Below are positions 17,553-25,790 of a DNA stretch of 64,000 nucleotides, piece by piece (position 1 is the first letter of the stretch; each line of letters starts with the position of its first letter). Origin of the DNA: Myxococcota bacterium. Lineage in GTDB: Bacteria > Myxococcota_A > UBA796. The notes under the pieces were generated by a model. That model did not search any database. It had not been told where the DNA came from and saw nothing but the letters and a program-made list of their open reading frames with translations. The translations under genes and the position numbers were made by a program. The DNA is taken from positions 1 through 64,000 of the forward strand of contig JAQXDW010000112.1 in assembly GCA_029251165.1 (NCBI GenBank). The letters run 5' to 3'.

Positions 17553-18674
17553 TTACTTCGCAGCCACCGCAAAGGCTTCTGGGGTGACGGTCGGGTCTGC
17601 AAGCCGCTGGAGGATGCGGTAGTGCGAGGCCATGGCTGCCCGGAGGGTGGGGTGCTCGAAGTAGGGAACCCCATACTCTTCCGCGACGCGCTGCACGATC
17701 GGGCTGATGGCTGGGTAGTGGATGCTGCAGATCTTGGGGAACAGGTGGTGCTCGATCTGGTAGTTCAGACCACCAATAAACCACGAAAGAGGCTTGTTGG
17801 TCCGCGCAAAGTTCGCCGTCGTGCGCAGCTGATGAACCATCCAGGCATCCTCCATCAGCTCTTCACCCTCGGTGGCATAGTGCGAGGGACCCTCCACAAC
17901 GTGGGCGAGCTGGAAGACCACAGTGAGGATGAACCCAGCGGTGAAGTGGAAGGTCAAGAAGCCAATGGCAAACTGCCACCAGGTGAGATCCAGGAGCATC
18001 AAGGGGAGGGCGATGGTGTTGAAGTAGTGCACGAACTTCATCACGAAGACCAGCGCGACCTGTCCCTTCGAGTGCTTGATGTCTCGGTAGGGCCCCATGT
18101 CGCTGCGGAAGATGTTGATGTAGTCCTTGACGAGCACCCAGTGCAGGGTCGCAAAGCAGTACGCGAAGAAGGCGTAGAACTTTTGAAAGCGCTGCATCGG
18201 GTGGTGCCGAGAGCCCGGAGAGAGGCGGATAAAGATCGAGACGTCGAGGTCGACGTCGGCACCCTGGATGTTGGTGTAGGTGTGGTGCATCACGTTGTGC
18301 CGGAGCTTCCAGACGTAGCTGCTGCCACCCAGGAGATCCAGGAAGAAGCCCAGGGCAGAATTCACACGCTGGTTCGATGAATATGAGCCGTGAAGGGCAT
18401 CATGTGTCACCGAGAAGCCCACCCCTGCTGTGCCGAGGCCCATGAGCACCGCCAGGCCCCACATTCCCCACAGCGAGAACTGGTTGCTCAGGATGAGGAT
18501 GTACGGCACAAGCAGGAGCGAGAGCAGCGCGAAGGTCTTTAGCTTCATCGCACCGTTGGCCCTCTGGGAGATCTGGTTCTCCTCAAAGTAGCTCTGGACT
18601 TCACGCTTGAGCACACGAGAGAACTCTCTTCCGTCTGCGTTAGAGAACTTGATTCCGATGGATTTCATGCCCAC
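17553..18674 (-). CDS. Membrane fatty acid desaturase, front-end (QxxHH) type
   Basis: A 373-residue integral membrane diiron desaturase. The three His boxes are HDALHGS (HxxxH), HNVMHH (HxxxHH) and QIEHH (QxxHH). Gln in place of the first His of box three is typical of front-end desaturases such as delta-6 acyl-lipid/linoleoyl-CoA enzymes, which insert a double bond between an existing one and the carboxyl end. Hydrophobic segments near residues 45-65, 68-90, 180-200 and 225-255 fit the usual four-helix topology. Unlike many eukaryotic enzymes there is no fused cytochrome b5 domain, so a separate electron donor is needed. AAGGGG precedes the ATG. The gene is followed by a strong terminator and has no operon partner. 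The family call is firm; the regiospecificity is inferred only from the third box. Confidence 0.93.
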   Translation of the reverse strand: MGMKSIGIKFSNADGREFSRVLKREVQSYFEENQISQRANGAMKLKTFALLSLLLVPYILILSNQFSLWGMWGLAVLMGLGTAGVGFSVTHDALHGSYSSNQRVNSALGFFLDLLGGSSYVWKLRHNVMHHTYTNIQGADVDLDVSIFIRLSPGSRHHPMQRFQKFYAFFAYCFATLHWVLVKDYINIFRSDMGPYRDIKHSKGQVALVFVMKFVHYFNTIALPLMLLDLTWWQFAIGFLTFHFTAGFILTVVFQLAHVVEGPSHYATEGEELMEDAWMVHQLRTTANFARTNKPLSWFIGGLNYQIEHHLFPKICSIHYPAISPIVQRVAEEYGVPYFEHPTLRAAMASHYRILQRLADPTVTPEAFAVAAK

Positions 18675-19304
18675 CCCTTCATTGCTGGGGCGCCATTAAC
18701 ACGTCGGTACAGTCACTCGGCCCCGAACCACCATACCCCTGCAGCACCTGAGGTGCCGCGTTCTCCGCGTGCGCAGAGCAGAGGAATGTCCACACTGCGC
18801 TGACCCAGACTGCTGAGCACAGAGGGGGCGGCGGGTTCGGGATGTTGGGAAAGAACTGTGCAGGGGCGCGCATGGCGGTCGCTGTGTGCTGGGCCTCTAC
18901 TCCAGAGTTGGCCTTTGCTTTAGAGTTCACCTTAATGTTGCCGCCAGCCACGCCCAGGTCGGTGGCGGAGTGTGGCCCCTGCCGCCAGGGTGGCCATGGC
19001 TTTGTTCACGAGTGGCTTTGCTTGCGGGTGCCGTCCTCTGCCGTTCGACCGCGCACTCCCCCGCTGCGATGCTGTGTCAGGGGAATTGTCGCGCGCAGAG
19101 CCACCCGCAGTCTGCTGCGGGGCGAGCATGTCATCACGTTGACCACTCACCGTGCAGATGGCTTGCGGCAGTCGCGTGAGGTGCTGGTCGAGCAGGTCCG
19201 GCACAGCCGACGAGGTGCCTCAGGCTGTGGCTGGCGTGCCCACATGCTTGTCTTCCCCGGCTCAACAATTCTCTCTGCACAACGTGTCACCCAGGCCACG
19301 CGAT
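18675..19304. other. Intergenic region without a supported gene
   Basis: About 630 bp between the divergent desaturase and cupin-like genes. Open frames here overlap on several strands, lack ribosome sites and have no recognisable domain. It must carry promoters for both flanking genes, but I see no convincing sigma-70 or sigma-54 element. Confidence 0.5.
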
Positions 19305-20273
19305 ATGCTCAGGAATGGGGGTCTGGTGAAGGCATCTACAGACAAGATTATCGAGGGTTTTCAGCCGCGGCATGCTGCCCTGTGGGGGCACGAGCCCGTT
19401 CGTCTTCGTCATCGCCTGACGGAGACCGGACTCTTCTCCGATGAGTGCCTGGCTCAGCTCCTGAGCCACTACCCACGTGAGAACTATGATCTGCTGCACA
19501 TGGCGGAGCAAGGAACGGGAAACCTCGCGCACTGGGAGGAGGGAGAGCTTGGGGCTCTCGATGGCGCCGTAGCGCTGGAGGCCATCAAGGCGGGGCGCCT
19601 GTGGCTCAACCTGCGCAGGGTGCACGAGTCCAGCACCCCGCATGCTCAGGTGCTTCAGCAGATGTTCGATGAGCTGGCCGCCTGCATGCCCTCGTTTCGG
19701 CCCTACCGCCTCAACCTTGGGATCCTCATCTCATCCCCTGGCGCGCAGGTCTACTACCATGCCGATGTGCCTGGGCAGTCGCTGTGGCACCTGCGCGGGA
19801 AGAAGCGGGTCTACGTCTATCCCAACCATCCCCCCTTCCTTCCTGAGGCGCAGATCGAGAAGATCATCCTTGGGTTCACGGAGGCTGAGATCGACTACCA
19901 GCCGTGGTTTGATGACTATGCGCGCAGCTATGACCTCGAGCCGGGAGAGATGCTGAGCTGGCCGCTGAATTGTCCGCATCGGGTCGAGAACCTGGGTGGG
20001 GTCAATGTCTCGGTGACCACGGAGCACTGGACCACCGCCATCCGCAACAGCTACGCCGTTCGGTATGCCAACGGCGTGATCCGAAACCAGCTGCGCCTGC
20101 CGCCGCCGCCGCCGACCACCCATGGTGCGCGCTTCTGGGCACGCGCAGCGCTTGCTGCGGGGGTCAAGGCCTCGGGGCTGCTGCGGCAGCAGCAGATGGA
20201 GCGCTGGGTTCGCTGGCAGCTGGCCCCAGAGCGCACAGACAAGATGCGCCCCATCAGTCCGTACTTGCTGTGA
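19305..20273 (+). CDS. Cupin-like (JmjC-type) protein
   Basis: A roughly 322-residue cytoplasmic protein with features of the cupin/JmjC 2OG-oxygenase fold. Near residue 150, 'VYYHADVPGQS' supplies an HxD pair followed by WHLRGKKRVYVYP, and about 80 residues later 'SWPLNCPHRVENLG' supplies the distal His. This HxD...H arrangement is the usual Fe(II) site. The start is uncertain: ATG 19305 was chosen, but a GTG seven codons further in (after GGGGG) is possible. The stop overlaps the GTG start of the next gene by four bases (GTGA), indicating translational coupling. It lies at the edge of the exopolysaccharide locus and could modify a sugar intermediate or act as a non-catalytic cupin. No specific substrate can be inferred. 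Confidence 0.78.
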   Translation: MLRNGGLVKASTDKIIEGFQPRHAALWGHEPVRLRHRLTETGLFSDECLAQLLSHYPRENYDLLHMAEQGTGNLAHWEEGELGALDGAVALEAIKAGRLWLNLRRVHESSTPHAQVLQQMFDELAACMPSFRPYRLNLGILISSPGAQVYYHADVPGQSLWHLRGKKRVYVYPNHPPFLPEAQIEKIILGFTEAEIDYQPWFDDYARSYDLEPGEMLSWPLNCPHRVENLGGVNVSVTTEHWTTAIRNSYAVRYANGVIRNQLRLPPPPPTTHGARFWARAALAAGVKASGLLRQQQMERWVRWQLAPERTDKMRPISPYLL

Positions 20274-21055
20274 CCATTATCTACGTCGCCGAGGAGCACC
20301 ACCGCCTGTACTGGCACTGGAAGGAGACCGGTGCCCGGGACCTCCGCCTGTGTCACGTTGACTTCCACTGCGACATGCGTGGACTGATCATCGATCGGCC
20401 TGCTCAGCAGGCCACCTTCTACGATGCGCGTGAGCGCGGCTGGGTCGATCAGGGCAACTTTCTCGCCCACGCGGTCGATGAAGGCATCGTCACCGGGCTC
20501 CGGTGGTTCCATGATCCCATCGGTGGCCGTCGCTACGACCACGGGACGGTCCGCTATGAGCACGATCTGCGGGTGCGGCTCAGCCGCCAGAGGCGTGGTC
20601 CCTGGCGTCCCCTGTCGTTTGAGGAGCAGTCGCTGGGCAGCTGGGAAGGGCCCGCGCCTGGCGAGCACCTCGATCTGGACTGGGATGCCCTCGCCAACAC
20701 CCTGTACACCCCCGAGCACTCCGCCCGTCTCCAAGAGGCCTTCCTCCAGCAGCCGTTCGCACATCGTCCGGAGGTGGTCTATTTCATCTACTCCTACTGC
20801 AGCTCGGTCATCGATGACGATGCCTTTGAGGGGTTCTTAGAGCGTCTGCGGGAGAAGCTCGGTGCTCAGGTCATTCGCCTCAGCGCGCTGCCGTCCGAGC
20901 ACTCCACGGTTGGCCGTGAAAAGAGCCGCTATCAGCAGCTTCGCAGTCGCCTGATCGCGCCGCTCAAGCGACCTCAGCTGTGGCTGTCCTCGACCCTCAA
21001 GTCCATCGACACCAGCGGTGACCTTGAATTTCCGTACCCACGGCGTGCGTCCTGA
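20270..21055 (+). CDS. UPF0489 (C5orf22-like) family protein
   Basis: A 261-residue protein beginning VTIIYVAEEHHRLYWHW with the conserved 'HVDFHCDMRG' motif typical of UPF0489, a family named after human C5orf22 and distantly like arginase/deacetylase folds. In such folds the His and Asp residues bind metal, and here H-x-D-x-H is intact. 'VYFIYSYCSSVIDDDAF' later in the protein supplies further acidic residues. The GTG start overlaps the stop of the cupin-like gene by four bases, so the two proteins are probably made in fixed ratio. The stop codon TGA abuts the stop of the convergent acyltransferase gene in the palindrome TGATCA. No biochemical function is established for the family, so none is assigned. 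Confidence 0.85.
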   Translation: MTIIYVAEEHHRLYWHWKETGARDLRLCHVDFHCDMRGLIIDRPAQQATFYDARERGWVDQGNFLAHAVDEGIVTGLRWFHDPIGGRRYDHGTVRYEHDLRVRLSRQRRGPWRPLSFEEQSLGSWEGPAPGEHLDLDWDALANTLYTPEHSARLQEAFLQQPFAHRPEVVYFIYSYCSSVIDDDAFEGFLERLREKLGAQVIRLSALPSEHSTVGREKSRYQQLRSRLIAPLKRPQLWLSSTLKSIDTSGDLEFPYPRRAS

Positions 21056-22150
21056 TCACTGCAGCCGCCGCAGCAGTCCGTTGAGGCGACGGCGCGTCTG
21101 TGGGGAGAGGTCGAGGTAGAAGGGCTTGAGCGCGCGCGCGGCGTCAGAGTACAGACGCAGGAGGCGCCCCCGACGCGACAGCGGAATCTGTGCAGACCAC
21201 ACCGGAGCTGTGGTGTCACACCAGCCTTTCTTGAAGGACGAAGACGGCGGCAGCAGATCGCAGCGCGGGATGCCCTCCTGGACACACCAGCGCAGCACAC
21301 AGGCTGTCAGCTCAGTTCCAACCCCCCGATCGGCCCAGTCTGGAGAGAACGCGCCGAGGAACGAACGGTATCCCGATGGATCGCGAAAGCCAATCTCAAA
21401 CGCCACGTCTGTGTCGTCGATGGAGAGGGTGAAGACCTGGAGCATCTCGTTCAGCTCTGGTTCCTGTGCCGCCCGCTTTAGGCCCTGCCCAAACCAGTCC
21501 GCGCCGACGGCGAAGCTGTGAAGATCCTGCTGAGCCAGCCAGGCGCGCTTGAGCGTCAGGGCTGCAGAGACAGCCTGGGCGCGGTGCTGTGGGTGCTGGA
21601 GTGGCGTAAACCTCACCGACCCCAGCTTCTCGAGGGCACGACGCTTTCGCCGCGCGGACTTCCGCCGGCTGCGGGTGAGCCGCTGGAGCACCTGCTCGGG
21701 GTCCGTGAGCGCGCCGGTCTCCAGCCACCATGTCTCTGTGGATGGGGTTGCATGCTCTGTGACGCGCGGCACGCAGTGGAGGGGACTGCGATCAGGAATG
21801 GCACGCAGCCGCAGCACATCCGCACGGCAGCTTCTCTCAACGGCACGCCAAAGCGCCACAGCCACCGCATCTGGTGCCGTCGTATCCAGCACCATCCCAT
21901 CGTAGGGCTGGAGCTCTCGACCGGCCCGGACCGCGATCCGCATCGCGCCCCGGCGGAGCACCCGCAGCGGCCACACGCCGAGGAGGCGGGCGCCGTCATA
22001 TGCCGCAGCGACAAACACGCCGTCGCGGCTCAGCGGGCCGTCGAGCATCGCAGCCGCGATCGGCTGCTGGGCCGCGCGTGACTCTAAGGCCTTCCACTCC
22101 GGGAGCAGCTTGGGCAGCGCATGCGCGGTGAAGGTCTCGGTGCGCATCAA
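21056..22150 (-). CDS. GNAT/FemAB-like acyltransferase (CelD/BioF2 type)
   Basis: A 364-residue protein with two tandem GNAT-like halves as in the 'acetyltransferase involved in cellulose biosynthesis, CelD' group (Acetyltransf_6). The central basic segment LTRSRRKSARRKRRALEKLG and the following AFEIGFRDPSGYRSFLGAF and GVGTELTACVLRW are characteristic; the latter sits where acyl-CoA binds. There is no signal peptide. Members are commonly encoded in exopolysaccharide loci and are thought to acylate sugar intermediates in the cytoplasm. The gene is convergent with the UPF0489 gene, with no bases between the two stop codons. Its location at the left flank of the polysaccharide locus supports a role in decorating the polymer; the acyl donor is unknown. 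Confidence 0.82.
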   Translation of the reverse strand: MMRTETFTAHALPKLLPEWKALESRAAQQPIAAAMLDGPLSRDGVFVAAAYDGARLLGVWPLRVLRRGAMRIAVRAGRELQPYDGMVLDTTAPDAVAVALWRAVERSCRADVLRLRAIPDRSPLHCVPRVTEHATPSTETWWLETGALTDPEQVLQRLTRSRRKSARRKRRALEKLGSVRFTPLQHPQHRAQAVSAALTLKRAWLAQQDLHSFAVGADWFGQGLKRAAQEPELNEMLQVFTLSIDDTDVAFEIGFRDPSGYRSFLGAFSPDWADRGVGTELTACVLRWCVQEGIPRCDLLPPSSSFKKGWCDTTAPVWSAQIPLSRRGRLLRLYSDAARALKPFYLDLSPQTRRRLNGLLRRLQ

Positions 22151-22672
22151 TCCGGTACAGACAGGGTGGGCTGGGCGATCCCAACACCTGAAGCGGTGCG
22201 GAAGTAAAGGAGATTGACAGAACCATAGCGCCTTCCGCTCCGATTCGACGAAACTCGAATTGGTTGTGTCAGTGTTCAGCCTTTAAGGCGGTCTTTGTTC
22301 AGCTTAAATTATGGCTTTTCAGCCTCTCTGAGCGTGCTGCATGGGTGCAGTATGGCGACATGGACGGGGTGATCGCATCGTCTTCAGGCGTGCCTTCTGA
22401 GCTGAACACCTCGGCGTCAGACTCCCTACGGAAGCTCCCCCGCTTCCAGACCGCTGACCCTCAGCCACCGGCACGACGCTCTGCTGCGGACACGGCTGCT
22501 TGTTCCTCACACCGGCCAGACTGACCGCTGGAGTCGTCTCCACCATCAGCGGTGCTCACGCTGATGTCGGCATCGCCCTGGGCGGCTCTCCTGGTCTCCG
22601 TCCTGCTGTCGAGAGCGCGCGGCAACCCAAAGCCATGCGTCGCAGCCCAAGCGCCAGGCCGCTCCCGATGGT
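22151..22672. other. Intergenic region with three short direct repeats
   Basis: About 520 bp with no supported gene. The stretch 22255-22325 is AT-rich and contains TTCAGC at 22275, 22298 and 22318, spaced 23 and 20 bp apart. The spacing of about two helix turns would suit a regulator binding one face of the DNA, but no promoter elements are clear. Confidence 0.4.
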
Positions 22673-23743
22673 CTACCAGTGCTCGGCGCCGGCACACCGC
22701 GTGGAGGGCCATGGCTCTCGCGCGTCGATGGTCTGGGATGGCTTGTCGGAGGTGTAGCCGCTGGGGTTGTCCTGCCACCACTTCCAGGCAGAGGCGATCA
22801 TCTTGTCGAGCCCCAGCCACGGCATGAAGCCGGTCTCGGTCCGAAACCGAGCGGGATCGGCGATGGCAACCGGAACATCGCCGGCGCGCCGATCACCGAG
22901 CACATGCGGGACCTGCTGGCCGGTCACCCGCTGACAGGCTGCCAGGACCTCGCGGACGCTGTGGGCGCGTCCAGTGCCGACGTTGTAGATGCGATGACCA
23001 GAACGATCCAGCGCTGTCATGGCGGTGAGGTGGGCCCGAGAGAGGTCGCTGATGTGAATATAGTCCCGCAGGCAGGTCCCATCGGGGGTGTCATAGTCAG
23101 TGCCGAACACGGTGAGTGGCTCGCTCTCCTGGGTCAGCACCTTGAGCGCCCGGGGCACCAGGCTCGCAGCCTGCTCGAATGGCTCGCCGATGTGTCCAGA
23201 GGAGTGGGCTCCGACTGGATTAAAGTAACGCAGGGAGATCGCTGACCAGCCATGGCGCCTCGCCATCCAGTCCAGGTACTGTTCTCCCTGAGCCTTGGTG
23301 AGTCCATAGGGGCTCTCTGGACTCAGCATGGCGTCTTCTGTCAGCGGCATCTGTGCCTGAGGGCCATAGACCGCTGCTGAAGAGGAGTACACGATCCGAG
23401 TGACTCCGCTCTGCTGCATGGCCGACAGCAGCGCGATCATTCCGCTGACGTTGTTCTGAAAGTAGAGCTCCGGATGCTGCATAGACTCACCGACCTGCTT
23501 GGATCCGGCAAGATGGAACACTACGTCCGCTCTCTGCAGCGCTCGCTTCAGCAGCGTCGGATTGGCGATGTCTCCGGAGAAGAGCCGTACGGAACGACCC
23601 GCCAGTCTCTGTGCACGCTCTAAACCCTCGACGTGCCCGGTGCTGAAGTTGTCGAGTATGGCGACGTCGTGGCCGTCTGACAGCAGATCAACAACCAGAT
23701 GTGTTCCAATGTAGCCGGCACCGCCTGTGACAAGAACACGCAT
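22673..23743 (-). CDS. galE: UDP-glucose 4-epimerase
   Basis: A 356-residue extended short-chain dehydrogenase/reductase. It interconverts UDP-glucose and UDP-galactose (or N-acetyl forms) with bound NAD+. The N-terminal Rossmann motif is GGAGYIGTH, the catalytic Ser lies in 'VYSSSAAVYG', and the YxxxK pair is in 'SPYGLTK'. 'RYFNPVGAH' and 'YIHISDLSRAHL' are typical GalE substrate-side motifs. The length is close to family norm (about 330-345), with a short tail added (after WWQDNPSGY). It is the last gene of the left-running polysaccharide operon, about 105 bp after the Wza-like gene, and probably supplies the nucleotide sugar for the polymer. Confidence 0.93.
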   Translation of the reverse strand: MRVLVTGGAGYIGTHLVVDLLSDGHDVAILDNFSTGHVEGLERAQRLAGRSVRLFSGDIANPTLLKRALQRADVVFHLAGSKQVGESMQHPELYFQNNVSGMIALLSAMQQSGVTRIVYSSSAAVYGPQAQMPLTEDAMLSPESPYGLTKAQGEQYLDWMARRHGWSAISLRYFNPVGAHSSGHIGEPFEQAASLVPRALKVLTQESEPLTVFGTDYDTPDGTCLRDYIHISDLSRAHLTAMTALDRSGHRIYNVGTGRAHSVREVLAACQRVTGQQVPHVLGDRRAGDVPVAIADPARFRTETGFMPWLGLDKMIASAWKWWQDNPSGYTSDKPSQTIDAREPWPSTRCAGAEHW

Positions 23744-23848
23744 TTAATTCTCAGTTTATAGAACAGAAAGTAGAGAGTACCTCTATCTCCTTCACCTCTG
23801 CTCCGGAGAGGGATGTAAACCTCATGGAAGTTTTTGCTCAGGGTGTCC

Positions 23849-24619
23849 CTAAAAAAAGGACTCTTGGACGAGAATTCGGTCATCGGCCTCGAGGGAGACG
23901 TCCTCTGTCCGTCCCTTCAGGATCTTGCGAACATTGACCTCAATCCTTTCGTCTCCACGGAGGATGTAGACTCGCCCCAGGTTGGCGGTCGGCATGGCGC
24001 CGCCGGCCGCCGCCAGCCCGGTTGAGACCGTCATCCCCTTGCGAAAGGCCAGCGCTCCGGGCTGCTCTACCTGACCGATGACCGAGATGAGCAGCTCGGG
24101 CACAAACACGATGTCTCCACCGTGAAGGGGCACGTTGCCTTCACCGCTTGAGATCATCTCTTCATACGAGAGCACCGTGGCTTCACCGGTCTCATCGCCG
24201 CGGGTGATCCGGATCTCATCGATGCCATCCAGCTTCATCCCGCCAGCCTCGCTGAGGACCTGCAAGACCGTGGTGTTGCCCTTGAGGTAGTACATGCCCG
24301 GCGTGCTCACCGCACCGATGACCTGGACGGGCTGGCTCTGATAGCTCGCCAGCCATGCCGTCACGCTTGGCACGACCAGGTAGCCATCGGAGAGTCGCTG
24401 CTGCAGCAACGCGCTGGCCTCTGCAGTGGTCATTCCCTCTACGGCGACCGTTCCCAGGAGCGGGTACTCCAGATCGCCTGTGTTGCTGATGGGAAACGAG
24501 CCGCTCAGCTCGGGCTCTCCGTAGACGCTGATCTCCAGGGTATCTCCGACACCGAGGGGGTACTCGTCGGGAGCCTGTGCGGCAGCGCTTAAGATGAGGG
24601 TATTGAGTAGTAACGACAT
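23849..24619 (-). CDS. Wza-like polysaccharide export protein (SLBB)
   Basis: A 256-residue periplasmic/outer-membrane export protein. The N-terminus MSLLLNTLILSAAAQA is a signal peptide without a lipobox Cys, unlike E. coli Wza. The Poly_export domain is at about residues 20-100 (YPLGVGDTLEISVYGEPEL), followed by two SLBB-type beta-grasp units (VQVIGAVSTPGMYYLKGN and ISVIGQVEQPGALAFRKG). There is no C-terminal amphipathic helix of the kind that forms the outer-membrane pore in Wza, so the outer-membrane channel may be supplied elsewhere. It is in the operon after the GT4 gene and before galE. Confidence 0.9.
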   Translation of the reverse strand: MSLLLNTLILSAAAQAPDEYPLGVGDTLEISVYGEPELSGSFPISNTGDLEYPLLGTVAVEGMTTAEASALLQQRLSDGYLVVPSVTAWLASYQSQPVQVIGAVSTPGMYYLKGNTTVLQVLSEAGGMKLDGIDEIRITRGDETGEATVLSYEEMISSGEGNVPLHGGDIVFVPELLISVIGQVEQPGALAFRKGMTVSTGLAAAGGAMPTANLGRVYILRGDERIEVNVRKILKGRTEDVSLEADDRILVQESFF

Positions 24620-24689
24620 TCCTGGTCATCTTAGCCTTCAGCGAGGTGTCCAGGTGAAGATTGGACCACGTTACCGCTGAAAGGCAGGC

Positions 24690-25790
24690 TTAATTTTGAA
24701 CTAAAGAGGTGAACAAGTTCACGTACAAAGTGGCCATCGCCGATACGTCAAATCGTGTCGAGGCCTCTGCGGCGGCGGCCCTGCCCAGCTGGTGACACCC
24801 GCTCCGGTCTGAAGCCAGGGTGACCAGGGCTTCAGCGAGGGGAGCGGACGCTCCGGGAGGAATCAACAGCCCTGTGCCCGGAGAGACCAGCGCGGGGACG
24901 CAGCCGACCGACGTGGAGACCACCGCACGACCGGCAGACATGGCCTCCATCACCACCAGCGGGTTGCCCTCCCAGTCGGAGGACATCACGAACGCATCGG
25001 CTGCGGACAGCAGGGCAGGTACGTCCCGTCGTACCCCCAGAAGCCGCACCCGCCCCGCCAGCCCAAGACGCTCGATCTGTGCGGCGAGGTCTTCACGAAG
25101 CTCCCCGTCTCCAGCGACAAGCAGGTGCGCGTGGTGCTGCGCCAGCCGGGGATCCGCGAAGGCCTTCAGGAGAAGGGCATGGTTCTTCTGCACGCTCAGT
25201 CTTCCGACAGACAGAAAGACGGGCTCATCGGGCTCGATTGTAAGGCTTTCTCGGACAGCCAGCCCGGCCTCGCGGGGCAGTCTGTAGTCTGCAACCGGGA
25301 TGCCGTTGGCGATCTCCGCAGCGGGGGGCCGCCCGTAGTGCTCCTGAAAGCTCTCGGTCACAGCGGCGCCGATCGAGACCGCGCGGACTCCAATGGTGAA
25401 GGCAAGCTTCTGAAGCTTCTGATCGGTGGGCGTGGCCTCGTAGGCTGCGACGTTGTGCAGCGTGTGCACGATCCGACATCTCGGGATCAGCGGCCACACC
25501 GGCATCAGGTACTTCAGGACATGGAGGTGGGTGTGCACCACGTCTGGACGCAGGCGGCGCAGCAGTCGTCCCAGCGCCAGGATGGTGGCGGCGTCAAAGC
25601 CTGGTGACTTGTCGAGAAAGCAGACGGACACTCCGACGGCGGTCAGGCGTTCCTCAAGCCAGCTGCCCGTCGATGTCCCGAGCGCGACCACGGTCACGTG
25701 GTTGGTCTCCGCCATCGCCTCGGCCAGTAAGGTGACCACCCGCTCTGCGCCGCCCACTGAAAGTGATGGAATAAGCTCAACAATATTCAC
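24690..25790 (-). CDS. GT4-family glycosyltransferase
   Basis: A 366-residue GT-B glycosyltransferase of family 4. The N-terminal glycine-rich turn is LSVGGAERV, the C-terminal nucleotide-sugar domain begins at FLSVGRLSVQKNHALL, and the E-x7-E element is in 'SSDWEGNPLVVMEAM'. There is no signal or membrane segment, as expected for a cytoplasmic enzyme adding a sugar to the lipid-linked repeat unit. The GTG start directly follows the TAA of the flippase gene, so the genes are co-translated. Donor and acceptor cannot be told from sequence. It belongs to the polysaccharide operon that begins at 31040. Confidence 0.92.
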   Translation of the reverse strand: MNIVELIPSLSVGGAERVVTLLAEAMAETNHVTVVALGTSTGSWLEERLTAVGVSVCFLDKSPGFDAATILALGRLLRRLRPDVVHTHLHVLKYLMPVWPLIPRCRIVHTLHNVAAYEATPTDQKLQKLAFTIGVRAVSIGAAVTESFQEHYGRPPAAEIANGIPVADYRLPREAGLAVRESLTIEPDEPVFLSVGRLSVQKNHALLLKAFADPRLAQHHAHLLVAGDGELREDLAAQIERLGLAGRVRLLGVRRDVPALLSAADAFVMSSDWEGNPLVVMEAMSAGRAVVSTSVGCVPALVSPGTGLLIPPGASAPLAEALVTLASDRSGCHQLGRAAAAEASTRFDVSAMATLYVNLFTSLVQN

